Shown in pieces: positions 1-6,448 of a stretch of DNA of 64,000 nt. Numbering within the stretch: position 1 is the first letter of the stretch; each line of letters starts with the position of its first letter. The DNA is from GCA-002708315 sp963676635 (GTDB lineage: Bacteria; Bacteroidota; Bacteroidia; Bacteroidales; F082). Made by a program: the position numbers and the translations under genes. The notes beneath the pieces were generated by a model, which saw only the letters and a list, made by a program, of their open reading frames with translations, was not told the origin of the DNA and searched no databases. Location: assembly GCA_963676635.1 (NCBI GenBank), contig OY781105.1:4154001-4218000 (forward strand), given 5' to 3'.

Positions 1-96
1 ATTAGCGGCTGGACTGAAGATCTTTTTATAGATATTCTTACAACATTTAATAAATTAAAAGAGAGACCTACATTTATTAATTATGTAAAGAAATAA
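1..96 (+). CDS. 3' end of an unidentified CDS (truncated by window edge)
   Basis: Frame 1 is open from the first base to a TAA at 94-96 and gives 31 residues ending in ...FINYVKK. The composition looks like an ordinary soluble protein C-terminus. Its position directly ahead of an Rhs/immunity array makes an immunity gene or toxin tip possible, but nothing in the fragment identifies it. Confidence 0.4.
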   Translation: MSGWTEDLFIDILTTFNKLKERPTFINYVKK

Positions 97-104
97 CCCC
101 CCCC

Positions 105-259
105 ACTAAGCGTAGTTTGTAACTACGCTTCACATATTAAAACAATTTATTTAATAGCAATAGTTAGAACTATTATTATAGATTACTGCATCATTGAAAG
201 GGAATGAAAAAAACTTATTTTAGGCACTATTCTTTGGTTTTGATTAGGGTTATTATTAA
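105..259 (+). repeat. Leader repeat, copy A (palindrome plus AT-rich tail)
   Basis: This stretch recurs at 3751-3903 and, without its palindromic head, at 7998-8104. It starts with a hairpin (108-130: arms AAGCGTAGTT / AACTACGCTT, 3-nt loop). An AT-rich stretch follows containing the shared words GAAAGGGAATGAAAAA and CTATTCTTTGGTTTTGATTA. It ends where the decayed IS66 terminus begins. No protein is encoded. Confidence 0.75.
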
Positions 260-479
260 GTATCCACCCTACTAACCCCGTAACTCAAACATAGCGGGCA
301 ATTCATATTTTAGCCGTATGAATACAAGAAACAAATACACCAAAGAACAAATGTTCAGTTTGATTCGCAAATGGGAAAACAGAGATCAAACGCAAGAAGA
401 ATTTTTCAAAAAACACAACATAGCTAAAAGCACATTCGGTTATTAGCGTAAAAAGAATTTGCAGGGAATATTTAAATGA
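260..479 (+). pseudogene. Decayed IS66 left end with broken orfA, copy A
   Basis: Positions 260-281 (GTATCCACCCTACTAACCCC...) resemble the left terminal inverted repeat of the intact IS66 at 5598. An orfA-like frame follows from ATG 318. Its residues (RNKYTKEQMFSLIRKW, then KSTFGY) match the intact IS66 orfA at 5656 (RYTKERIYSLIRKW, KSTFGYW). The tryptophan codon after FGY has become TAG (444-446), and the frame ends at TGA 477-479. The rest of the IS is missing, so this is a relic rather than an active element. Confidence 0.75.
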
Positions 480-501
480 AATTAGTCAATTTAAGACTAG
501 T

Positions 502-528
502 TATTACCAACAAATCCCTATCTTTACC
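502..528 (+). repeat. Conserved cassette boundary, copy A
   Basis: The word AACAAATCCCTATCTTTACC (positions 509-528) precedes every Rhs fragment in the window, at about 502, 2041, 4145, 11162 and 13334. Sequence to its left differs among copies. Sequence to its right is the conserved Rhs segment (NKQISTTE...). The TATCTTTA inside it resembles a Bacteroidota -7 box (TAnnTTTG), so it may act as a promoter; that is inference. Confidence 0.6.
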
Positions 529-602
529 CCAACAAAAGCAATACAGCCATAGAAGTAAATAAACAAATATCAACTACAGAATACGCAGGCGGAAATGGCC
601 GC

Positions 603-1403
603 ATGTACGACCCAGTTATGTCACGTTTTCTATCCCCCGATCCAATAATACAGTTTCCCGAAAACAGTCAAAGCTACAACAGCTACAGCTATGTGCTTAA
701 CAATCCTTTGAGGTTTACTGATCCTAGTGGGTTTTTAGCTGAAGGAGACTCAACTGCTAACGGTAAAAACACTAATTGGAGTGAAGCTACTGCGAAAGCT
801 CTTAATATTGTTGGTTCATCAGACGATAAGGAAGAAGAAAGTATATCTTCATTTAATACTGATTATACACAAACCGGAAAAACGGAATCCATCACAGAAG
901 AAAATAGTGTGAGTGATAAAACGAAGGCTGTTGAAGGGGATAGGAGAGTTGGCACAGCTGATGGGGATGATGGAAATAATCCTGGGCATGTGATCTCTGT
1001 TGCAAATGTTACAGCTGCTTTTGGTCCAGTTGGTGCAATGGGAGATATCGGAGCTGTTGTAGATAGTTATAGAAACTCAAAGATGTATTTAACAATAGGG
1101 TGGGCAATGGGTTATGGTGCAAGTGGCGGAATGGGATATTCTCAAACAAATACAAAAATGAGTTTGAGTGATTTTTCAGGCTGGGCCGCAGGTATCAATG
1201 GTACTATTCCAGGTACTATACTAAGTGCTGAAGGATATAAGGATATGGTACATGGTGCAGTTAAAGATCATTATGGTACTAATTTAAATGGATCTGGTGG
1301 GAATATTGGCGTAGGAAAAGGTTGGTTTTTATACTTTTCTTATACGATAACTTTTGACCCATCATCCAGAAATTTTTGGTTACACCCCGCAACAAGAAGA
1401 TAA
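603..1403 (+). CDS. Rhs core fragment with toxin-like tip A (orphan module)
   Basis: The protein begins inside the RHS-repeat-associated core (GRMYDPVMSRFLSPDP, then SYSYVLNNPLRFTDPSG, residues ~1-45). A linker to ~residue 118 follows, identical to that of the next cassette except for one residue, and then a unique C-terminal tip (~119-266) rich in Gly and hydrophobic residues (AAFGPVGAMGDIGAVV, GWAMGYGASGGMGYS). The same frame is open upstream to 501 but contains no ATG there, so ATG 603 is a nominal start and the module may be silent unless recombined onto a full Rhs gene. In this family the tip is usually the toxin. The hydrophobic composition suggests a membrane-acting toxin, but no catalytic motif is recognisable. 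Confidence 0.7.
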   Translation: MYDPVMSRFLSPDPIIQFPENSQSYNSYSYVLNNPLRFTDPSGFLAEGDSTANGKNTNWSEATAKALNIVGSSDDKEEESISSFNTDYTQTGKTESITEENSVSDKTKAVEGDRRVGTADGDDGNNPGHVISVANVTAAFGPVGAMGDIGAVVDSYRNSKMYLTIGWAMGYGASGGMGYSQTNTKMSLSDFSGWAAGINGTIPGTILSAEGYKDMVHGAVKDHYGTNLNGSGGNIGVGKGWFLYFSYTITFDPSSRNFWLHPATRR

Positions 1404-1414
1404 AATCCAAAATT

Positions 1415-1714
1415 ATGAGCAGTACATTTTATATTTTCTTTATTATAATGATTCCTATTGGTATAGCAGACATTTACACTTTACTAAAAAGAAAAGAGAT
1501 AAACAAATTGATGAAAAGAGAGAATCCCAATTACTCTGGGCATGTTAACAATACATTTGATGTGTTTCGTATATTAAAAACGGTTAATACATCACGAACC
1601 CTAAACAATGTGGAAAGAAAATTTTTAATTAGAGTTTTGATATTAGTAGGGGTTTCATGGTTAAATGGAATTGTTTGGTTTATGTATTTGATTTTCTTCT
1701 GGTATAAGTTCTAA
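1415..1714 (+). CDS. Putative membrane immunity protein for tip A
   Basis: The ATG at 1415 lies 11 nt after the Rhs-tip stop and starts MSSTFYIFFIIMIPIGIADI, a hydrophobic segment. The frame also has an earlier ATG at 1376 inside the toxin gene; 1415 is preferred because it gives a clean membrane N-terminus. The ~99-residue product has two likely membrane helices (about residues 3-20 and 76-97) around a basic middle. Position directly behind an Rhs tip, small size and lack of known domains fit a cognate immunity protein in the inner membrane. This is inferred from context only. Confidence 0.55.
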   Translation: MSSTFYIFFIIMIPIGIADIYTLLKRKEINKLMKRENPNYSGHVNNTFDVFRILKTVNTSRTLNNVERKFLIRVLILVGVSWLNGIVWFMYLIFFWYKF

Positions 1715-1732
1715 ACAAATAGTTACATCGAT

Positions 1733-1760
1733 AAAGCCTCGGATTACTCAGGGCTTTTTC
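1733..1760 (+). terminator. Probable rho-independent terminator after cassette A
   Basis: An AAAGCC / GGCTTT stem with a 13-nt loop is followed by a T run (GGGCTTTTTCC). It lies 19 nt after the putative immunity gene stop, as expected for the end of a toxin-immunity unit. The stem is short. Confidence 0.5.
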
Positions 1761-1796
1761 CGTTTAAAATAAATGCGAACAATAAATTGAATATGT

Positions 1797-2012
1797 GTAT
1801 CCACCCTACTAACCCCATACCTCAAACATAATCGGTAATTCATATTTTAGCCGTATGAATACAAGAAACAAATACACCAAGTAACAAATGTTCAGTTTGA
1901 TTCGTAAGTGGGAGAAGGGAGATCAAACACAATAAGTCTATTTAAGAACACAACATAGCTAAAAGCACATTCAGTTATTGGTGTAAAAAGAATTTGCGAG
2001 TTGATTTTTAAA
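1797..2012 (+). pseudogene. Decayed IS66 left end with broken orfA, copy B
   Basis: GTATCCACCCTACTAACCCC at 1797 repeats the IS66-like terminus of copy A. The orfA-like frame begins at ATG 1855 (MNTRNKYTK) and is broken by TAA after nine codons. It resumes as QMFSLIRKWEKGDQTQ, then stops and frameshifts again. It is more degraded than copy A. Confidence 0.7.
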
Positions 2013-2040
2013 TGAAATCAGTAAATTTGAGGTCAATAAT

Positions 2041-2064
2041 TACCAACAAATCCCTATCTTTACC
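2041..2064 (+). repeat. Conserved cassette boundary, copy B
   Basis: This is the same boundary word as at 509-528 (ACAAATCCCTATCTTTACC). It precedes an open frame that leads into the Rhs fragment starting at GTG 2133. Confidence 0.6.
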
Positions 2065-2132
2065 CCAACAAAAGTAATACGGCCATAGAAGCAAATAAAC
2101 AAATATCAACTACAGAATACGCAGTTAGCAAT

Positions 2133-3041
2133 GTGTTTGCAAAAGGTTTGATTGATTTCTGCATAACACCAATGTTCGACAGAGGCTTTACAATGCACGA
2201 ACACCTTAGTGCTTTTAAGCTTATTAATATGAATGGCCGCATGTACGACCCAGTTATGTCACGTTTTCTATCCCCCGATCCAATAATTCAGTTTCCCGAA
2301 AACAGTCAAAGCTACAACAGCTACAGCTATGTGCTTAACAATCCTTTGAGGTTTACTGATCCTAGTGGGTTTTTAGCTGAAGGAGACTCAACTGCTAATG
2401 GTAAAAATACTAATTGGAGTGAAGCTACTGCGAAAGCTCTTAATATTGTTGGTTCATCAGACGATAAGGAAGAAGAAAGTATATCTTCATTTAATACTGA
2501 TTATACACAAACCGGAAAAACGGAATCCATCACAGAAGAAAATAGTGTGAGTGATAAAACGAAGGTTGTTGAAGGGGATAGGAGAGTTGGCACAAATGGA
2601 GGGGGTGACCTAGGATATATTGGAAATCAAATTAGAGATAGAGCTGGTTCTGACTTCAGTAAGAGTTTATTTGAGAATTATTGGACTGGTGGTGGAGATA
2701 TGACATTATCTGCAGATAGGTTTAATGCTATTGCAAATGCTGCTAAAAGACTTCAGCGAGAATATTATTTTGTTACTCTTTCAAATGGACAATCAGGTGT
2801 TAAAGCAATTACGGATTTTTATGGTAATGAAGAATATTCGCCTGCCTTTGGACGTGCTACATTGTACTACAATCAAAGAGGACAAGCTGTAGGATTTAGC
2901 GATGTCTATAATTTTGACCCTAAAGCCTGGGGAGTAAGGCCAAAGAGTGCGGAGATTAAGACTAGAATGGTAAATGCCGCAGGTGTAGTATACGGAGCAC
3001 AACCTTTTAATATTACTTACGGTATTGGAGTAGATTTCTAA
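2133..3041 (+). CDS. Rhs core fragment with toxin-like tip B
   Basis: A GTG start (2133) gives 302 residues. Residues 14-47 carry the usual Bacteroidota Rhs core entry (RGFTMHEHLSAFKLINMNGR), followed by YDPVMSRFLSPDP and FTDPSG. From the Met of MYDPV (2241) to 2594 the DNA is nearly identical to 603-956 of the first cassette, with no indels. After GDRRVGT the proteins diverge completely. The tip (~150 residues; EYSPAFGRATLYYNQRGQAV, GVRPKSAEIKTRMVNAAG) has no motif I recognise. In this family such tips are toxins; the activity is unknown. Confidence 0.7.
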   Translation: MFAKGLIDFCITPMFDRGFTMHEHLSAFKLINMNGRMYDPVMSRFLSPDPIIQFPENSQSYNSYSYVLNNPLRFTDPSGFLAEGDSTANGKNTNWSEATAKALNIVGSSDDKEEESISSFNTDYTQTGKTESITEENSVSDKTKVVEGDRRVGTNGGGDLGYIGNQIRDRAGSDFSKSLFENYWTGGGDMTLSADRFNAIANAAKRLQREYYFVTLSNGQSGVKAITDFYGNEEYSPAFGRATLYYNQRGQAVGFSDVYNFDPKAWGVRPKSAEIKTRMVNAAGVVYGAQPFNITYGIGVDF

Positions 3042-3052
3042 TTGAACGAATT

Positions 3053-3484
3053 ATGAAAAAGAAATATCTATTAATTATGTTTTTAACAATAATAGTAGTA
3101 ATGGCAAGCATTATAGGATATAATAATTTAAGTGGGGAAACTACCCCACTTGAATTTGCTGAAAAACAGAGTGGTTTAGAGTTGCCAAACGATTTAGAAC
3201 TTGAAACGTACAATGATGAATGGCAAGACTTTAACGGGGATGGTTACAAAAAGATTATTTTTAAACTTAAAGAAAAGGACTTTCCAGAGTTAGAGAAAGA
3301 ATGTATTGAAAATAATTATAGTAAGTTGCCTATATTAGAAAATGGGTACATGCCTTTTTATTTAAATAAGACTGATTCTGGTTATTACAAACTTGAATTC
3401 ATCTCAAGTGATAAAAATGATTTTATACTTACTGTTGTAAACTTCTCGCAGTCTAAGTTGTTTGTAGATGTAAGCGTGCAATAG
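3053..3484 (+). CDS. Putative immunity protein for tip B (N-terminally anchored)
   Basis: The 143-residue product starts 11 nt after the Rhs-tip stop. Residues 1-24 (KKKYLLIMFLTIIVVMASII) form a membrane anchor or uncleaved signal without a lipobox cysteine. The rest is acidic (FNGDGYKKIIFKLKEKDFPE). Location, size and acidic character suggest the cognate immunity protein, probably facing the periplasm. No family was recognised. Confidence 0.55.
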   Translation: MKKKYLLIMFLTIIVVMASIIGYNNLSGETTPLEFAEKQSGLELPNDLELETYNDEWQDFNGDGYKKIIFKLKEKDFPELEKECIENNYSKLPILENGYMPFYLNKTDSGYYKLEFISSDKNDFILTVVNFSQSKLFVDVSVQ

Positions 3485-3546
3485 TAAAACTACTTACAAT
3501 ATTGATTTTGAAGGGCTGGGACTAACTTTGAGCTAAGCTCAGTTTC

Positions 3547-3750
3547 TTATTCAATATCTTTACAACCTGAAGCTTTATCCCCAAGTTTTATTTTTGCCAA
3601 TCCTCTATTACAATATGCATTACCATTTGTTGGGTCTAATTTTATTGCTTTGTTAAAATCTTGAATAGCTTCTTTTAAGTAATTAATCCTAAGAAAGCAA
3701 ACACCTCTGTAATAATATGCTTTTCTGAAAGTAGGGTCGTATCCACTCCC
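3547..3750 (-). pseudogene. C-terminal fragment of a TPR protein
   Basis: The minus strand encodes about 65 residues ending at TAA (3547-3549). It contains a tetratricopeptide repeat, AYYYRGVCFLRINYLKEAIQ then DFNKAIKLDPTNGNAYCN, plus half of a second. The frame has no start. Its 5' side is cut off where the leader repeat (3751) begins, so a TPR gene was probably truncated by that repeat. The fragment is below the usual gene-caller cut-off. Confidence 0.65.
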
Positions 3751-3903
3751 ACTAAGCGTAGTTTGTAACTACGCTTTACATATTAAACAATTTATTTAAT
3801 AGCAACAGTTGGAGCTATTATTATGGGTTATTGCATCGTTGAAAGGGAATGAAAAAACTTATTTTAGGCACTATTCTTTGGTTTTGATTAGGGTTATTAT
3901 TAA
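3751..3903 (+). repeat. Leader repeat, copy C
   Basis: Near-copy of 105-259. The hairpin lies at 3754-3776 (arms AAGCGTAGTT / AACTACGCTT, loop TGT), followed by the same AT-rich tail. It directly abuts the truncated TPR gene. Confidence 0.75.
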
Positions 3904-4121
3904 GTATCCACCCTACTAACCCCGTAACTCAAACATAGCGGGTAATTCATATTTTAGCCGCATGAATACAAGAAACAAATACACCATGGAATAAAAATTC
4001 TATTTGACTCGTAAGTGGGAGAAGGGAGATCAAACACAATAAGTCTATTTAAGAACACAACATAGCTAAAAGCACATTAGGTTATTGGCGTAAAAAGAAT
4101 TTGCAGGGAATATTTAAGTGA
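3904..4121 (+). pseudogene. Decayed IS66 left end with broken orfA, copy C
   Basis: An IS66-like terminus starts at 3904 (GTATCCACCCTACTAACCCC). The orfA-like frame starts at ATG 3962 (MNTRNKYTM) and is broken by stops and indels. The motif LGYWRKKNLQG is still recognisable near 4078-4110. It is the same relic as copies A and B. Confidence 0.7.
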
Positions 4122-4144
4122 AATTAGTCAATTTAAGACTAGTC

Positions 4145-4170
4145 ATTACCAACAAATCCCTATCTTTACC
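4145..4170 (+). repeat. Conserved cassette boundary, copy C
   Basis: Third copy of the boundary word (AACAAATCCCTATCTTTACC at 4151-4170), 15 nt before the ATG of the Rhs fragment at 4185. Confidence 0.6.
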
Positions 4171-4184
4171 CCAACAAAAGCAAT

Positions 4185-5243
4185 ATGGCCATAAACTTAA
4201 ATAAGCAAATATCAACCACAGAAAACACAGCCAGCAATGTGTTTGCACATGGTCTGTCTGATTTCATCATTACCCCCGAAGGCCGTGCCATACCCGATTC
4301 TTCAGGCAACTTCACATACCAGTACTATTTAAAAGATCACCTGGGCAACACCCGCGTAACATACACCCAAAAAGGGGATGTGTTACAGGATAATAACTAC
4401 TACCCCTTTGGCCTGTCCACCGGCGAAGCAACAAATTATATTGCTGATGCATGTTTGGAAAATAAGTATCTCTATAATGGTAAGGAGCTGGATGATGATT
4501 TGGGGGTGGGGTGGTATGATTATGGAGCGAGGTTTTATGATCCGCAGCTTGGGCGCTTCCATACAATTGACAAACTTTCCGAGAAATATTATCCCTGGTC
4601 ACCTTTTGTTTATGTTGGAAATAACCCAATAAAGAGAGTTGATCCAAATGGTAATGACTGGTGGGATGTTGTTAATGGCTCTGTTCGTGGAGTTACGGAC
4701 AACTTAGCTGGCTTAAATACTCGGGCAAGCTATAATCCTACTGACCCTGCTGATTACAATGGAGCTTTGGACAAAGCGGATAAAGTTTCTATGGTTGCCG
4801 GAGGTATGATGGTTGTTGGAGGAACTGATGCGGCAGCAGGAGGTGCAGTTGCTGCTGTAGCAACAGGAGGTACTTCATTAGTAGCATCTGGAGCAGGCCT
4901 TCTTGTTTTTGCAGAAGGTGCTTATATGATGGCTAATGCTGCAGAGAATTTAAAGAAAGGAAATCATTATGTGGAGGATGATAGCAATACATCAGGTACA
5001 ACAGAAGATGTTATTACAAGAAAGGATCCTGGTGCTGACGGAGCTACTTCTGAACATATTATTGAAAAAGATGCTAGTGGAAATACCGTTTCTAAAACAC
5101 ATAAGGTAACAGGTAAAGATGGTAAAGTTAAGCATCAACATCAAGATCACGTATCAACCCAAAAGAATCCTGAAACCGGTAAAAAAACGACAAGACAGTT
5201 TCCAGATGAAAGGGTTAAATATCCAAAAATTGACAAAAAATGA
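4185..5243 (+). CDS. Rhs core protein fragment with tip C
   Basis: The 352 residues carry Rhs repeat-associated core sequence: YQYYLKDHLGNTRVTYTQKG (~45-64), YYPFGL, KYLYNGKELDDDLGVGWYDY, GARFYDPQLGRFHTIDKLSE, YVGNNPIKRVDPNG (to ~157). A hydrophobic Ala/Gly segment (~200-245) follows, then a hydrophilic tail rich in Lys, His and Asp (KVKHQHQDH). Here the codon that is ACG in other copies reads ATG, giving a real start. An intact Rhs would extend more than 1000 residues upstream, so this is a displaced C-terminal module. The tail may be a nuclease-like tip, but no catalytic set can be assigned. Confidence 0.75.
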   Translation: MAINLNKQISTTENTASNVFAHGLSDFIITPEGRAIPDSSGNFTYQYYLKDHLGNTRVTYTQKGDVLQDNNYYPFGLSTGEATNYIADACLENKYLYNGKELDDDLGVGWYDYGARFYDPQLGRFHTIDKLSEKYYPWSPFVYVGNNPIKRVDPNGNDWWDVVNGSVRGVTDNLAGLNTRASYNPTDPADYNGALDKADKVSMVAGGMMVVGGTDAAAGGAVAAVATGGTSLVASGAGLLVFAEGAYMMANAAENLKKGNHYVEDDSNTSGTTEDVITRKDPGADGATSEHIIEKDASGNTVSKTHKVTGKDGKVKHQHQDHVSTQKNPETGKKTTRQFPDERVKYPKIDKK

Positions 5244-5521
5244 ATGAAATAGAATATGCTATTAATAAAAGGCTTGAAGGGACATTGTCCCGATTTGATT
5301 TGAAAATGAAAGAAAAAGGTATTTCGTGCGATTTAGCTTACAATAGCAGTGGAAAGGAAGAAACCTATTTTTCCGAAATCGAAGCAACTTTTTGGAAAGA
5401 TGACAACGTATTAGATGTAATCTCTGTAATAATGCATATTGATGGAAAGATAAGAAATACCGAAGAGAATTTTACTAGTTGGTTTGAAGATGAATTGATA
5501 GAACTTATTAAAGAAGCATAA
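5240..5521 (+). CDS. Putative immunity protein for tip C
   Basis: A 93-residue, acidic, soluble protein whose ATG overlaps the Rhs stop in ATGA (5240-5243), indicating translational coupling. It has no signal or membrane segment, so a cytoplasmic partner is expected. It ends in ...FEDELIELIKEA and is followed by a strong terminator. No known family was recognised; the immunity role is inferred from the coupling. Confidence 0.6.
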   Translation: MNEIEYAINKRLEGTLSRFDLKMKEKGISCDLAYNSSGKEETYFSEIEATFWKDDNVLDVISVIMHIDGKIRNTEENFTSWFEDELIELIKEA

Positions 5522-5549
5522 ATTCTGTATCACTTTAAGTAAACTTAAT

Positions 5550-5576
5550 AAAAAGCCCGGCCAGTCCGGGCTTTTT
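5550..5576 (+). terminator. Rho-independent terminator
   Basis: Perfect 11-bp stem AAAAAGCCCGG / CCGGGCTTTTT with a 5-nt loop, 28 nt after the putative immunity gene. Confidence 0.9.
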
Positions 5577-5655
5577 CATTTACAGTGCAGCAATATTTGT
5601 AACCCTTCTACCAACCCCGTCTTTACTATCCTTCTGTGAGTCTTAAGTTTGCCCC

Positions 5656-5976
5656 ATGAGAAAAAAACAGAGATACACAAAAGAACGGATATATTCATTA
5701 ATCCGAAAGTGGGAATCCAGCGGGCTAACCCAGGAACAGTTTTTTAAAGAACACAAAATATCAAAAAGCACCTTTGGTTACTGGCGTAAGAAGTACCTCA
5801 GGGATCAAACCGAAGTTGAAGCACCATCTAAAATAATTCCGGTTCATATCATTCCTCCTGATATTGTTAAGCCAGCAACCCCAGCTGAAAACATAGAGAT
5901 TGTCTACCCCAATGGGGTTCGCGTACTATGTCCATCACAAGTCGAAACTTCGCGTATTAAAGCATTGATCAATTAA
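5656..5976 (+). CDS. tnpA: IS66 accessory protein TnpA (OrfA)
   Basis: 106 residues with an N-terminal helix-turn-helix-like segment (RYTKERIYSLIRKW ... KISKSTFGYWRKKYL, residues 6-50), typical of IS66 OrfA DNA-binding accessory proteins. It is the intact parent-like relative of the three broken copies upstream. It is followed 3 nt later by tnpB. Confidence 0.85.
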   Translation: MRKKQRYTKERIYSLIRKWESSGLTQEQFFKEHKISKSTFGYWRKKYLRDQTEVEAPSKIIPVHIIPPDIVKPATPAENIEIVYPNGVRVLCPSQVETSRIKALIN

Positions 5977-5979
5977 GCC

Positions 5980-6351
5980 ATGTTTACTTTATCATCCGAC
6001 CTTCAGTTTCATTTGTACAATCAACCTACTGATATGCGAAAAAGCTTCAATGGCCTTTCGGGTCTGGTTCGTAACGAACTGGGAGATAATCCTTGTAACG
6101 GAGATGTTTTTATCTTTATAAACAGGACACGCAATAAAATCAAATTATTACACTGGCAGGGAATAGGATTTACACTTTATTATCGAAGGCTTGAAGAAGG
6201 TACTTTTGAAGTTCCCCGATACGATTCCAAGGTTGGAAGCATCGTTTTAAGCTATACTCAAATAGTGATGCTAGTTGATGGTTTAAGTATAAAGAATATC
6301 CATAAAAGGAAGTTGTACAAGCAACCTGATAATACTGTAATTACTGCCTAA
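5980..6351 (+). CDS. tnpB: IS66 accessory protein TnpB (Orf2)
   Basis: 123 residues of the IS66 Orf2-like family, with the family signatures PTDMRKSFNGLSGLV (~residues 15-29), FIFINRTRNKIKLLHW (~44-60) and GTFEVPR. The protein is required with TnpA for IS66 transposition, though its biochemical role is not settled. The length is normal for the family. Confidence 0.9.
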   Translation: MFTLSSDLQFHLYNQPTDMRKSFNGLSGLVRNELGDNPCNGDVFIFINRTRNKIKLLHWQGIGFTLYYRRLEEGTFEVPRYDSKVGSIVLSYTQIVMLVDGLSIKNIHKRKLYKQPDNTVITA

Positions 6352-6448
6352 AACACAAATATTTACAAGGGTTTTTATCCAGTTTTTTAGTGGATAAACT
6401 AAGCATAAAGAACACCCGAAGAGCCTCTATTTACTGTACTTTTGACAC

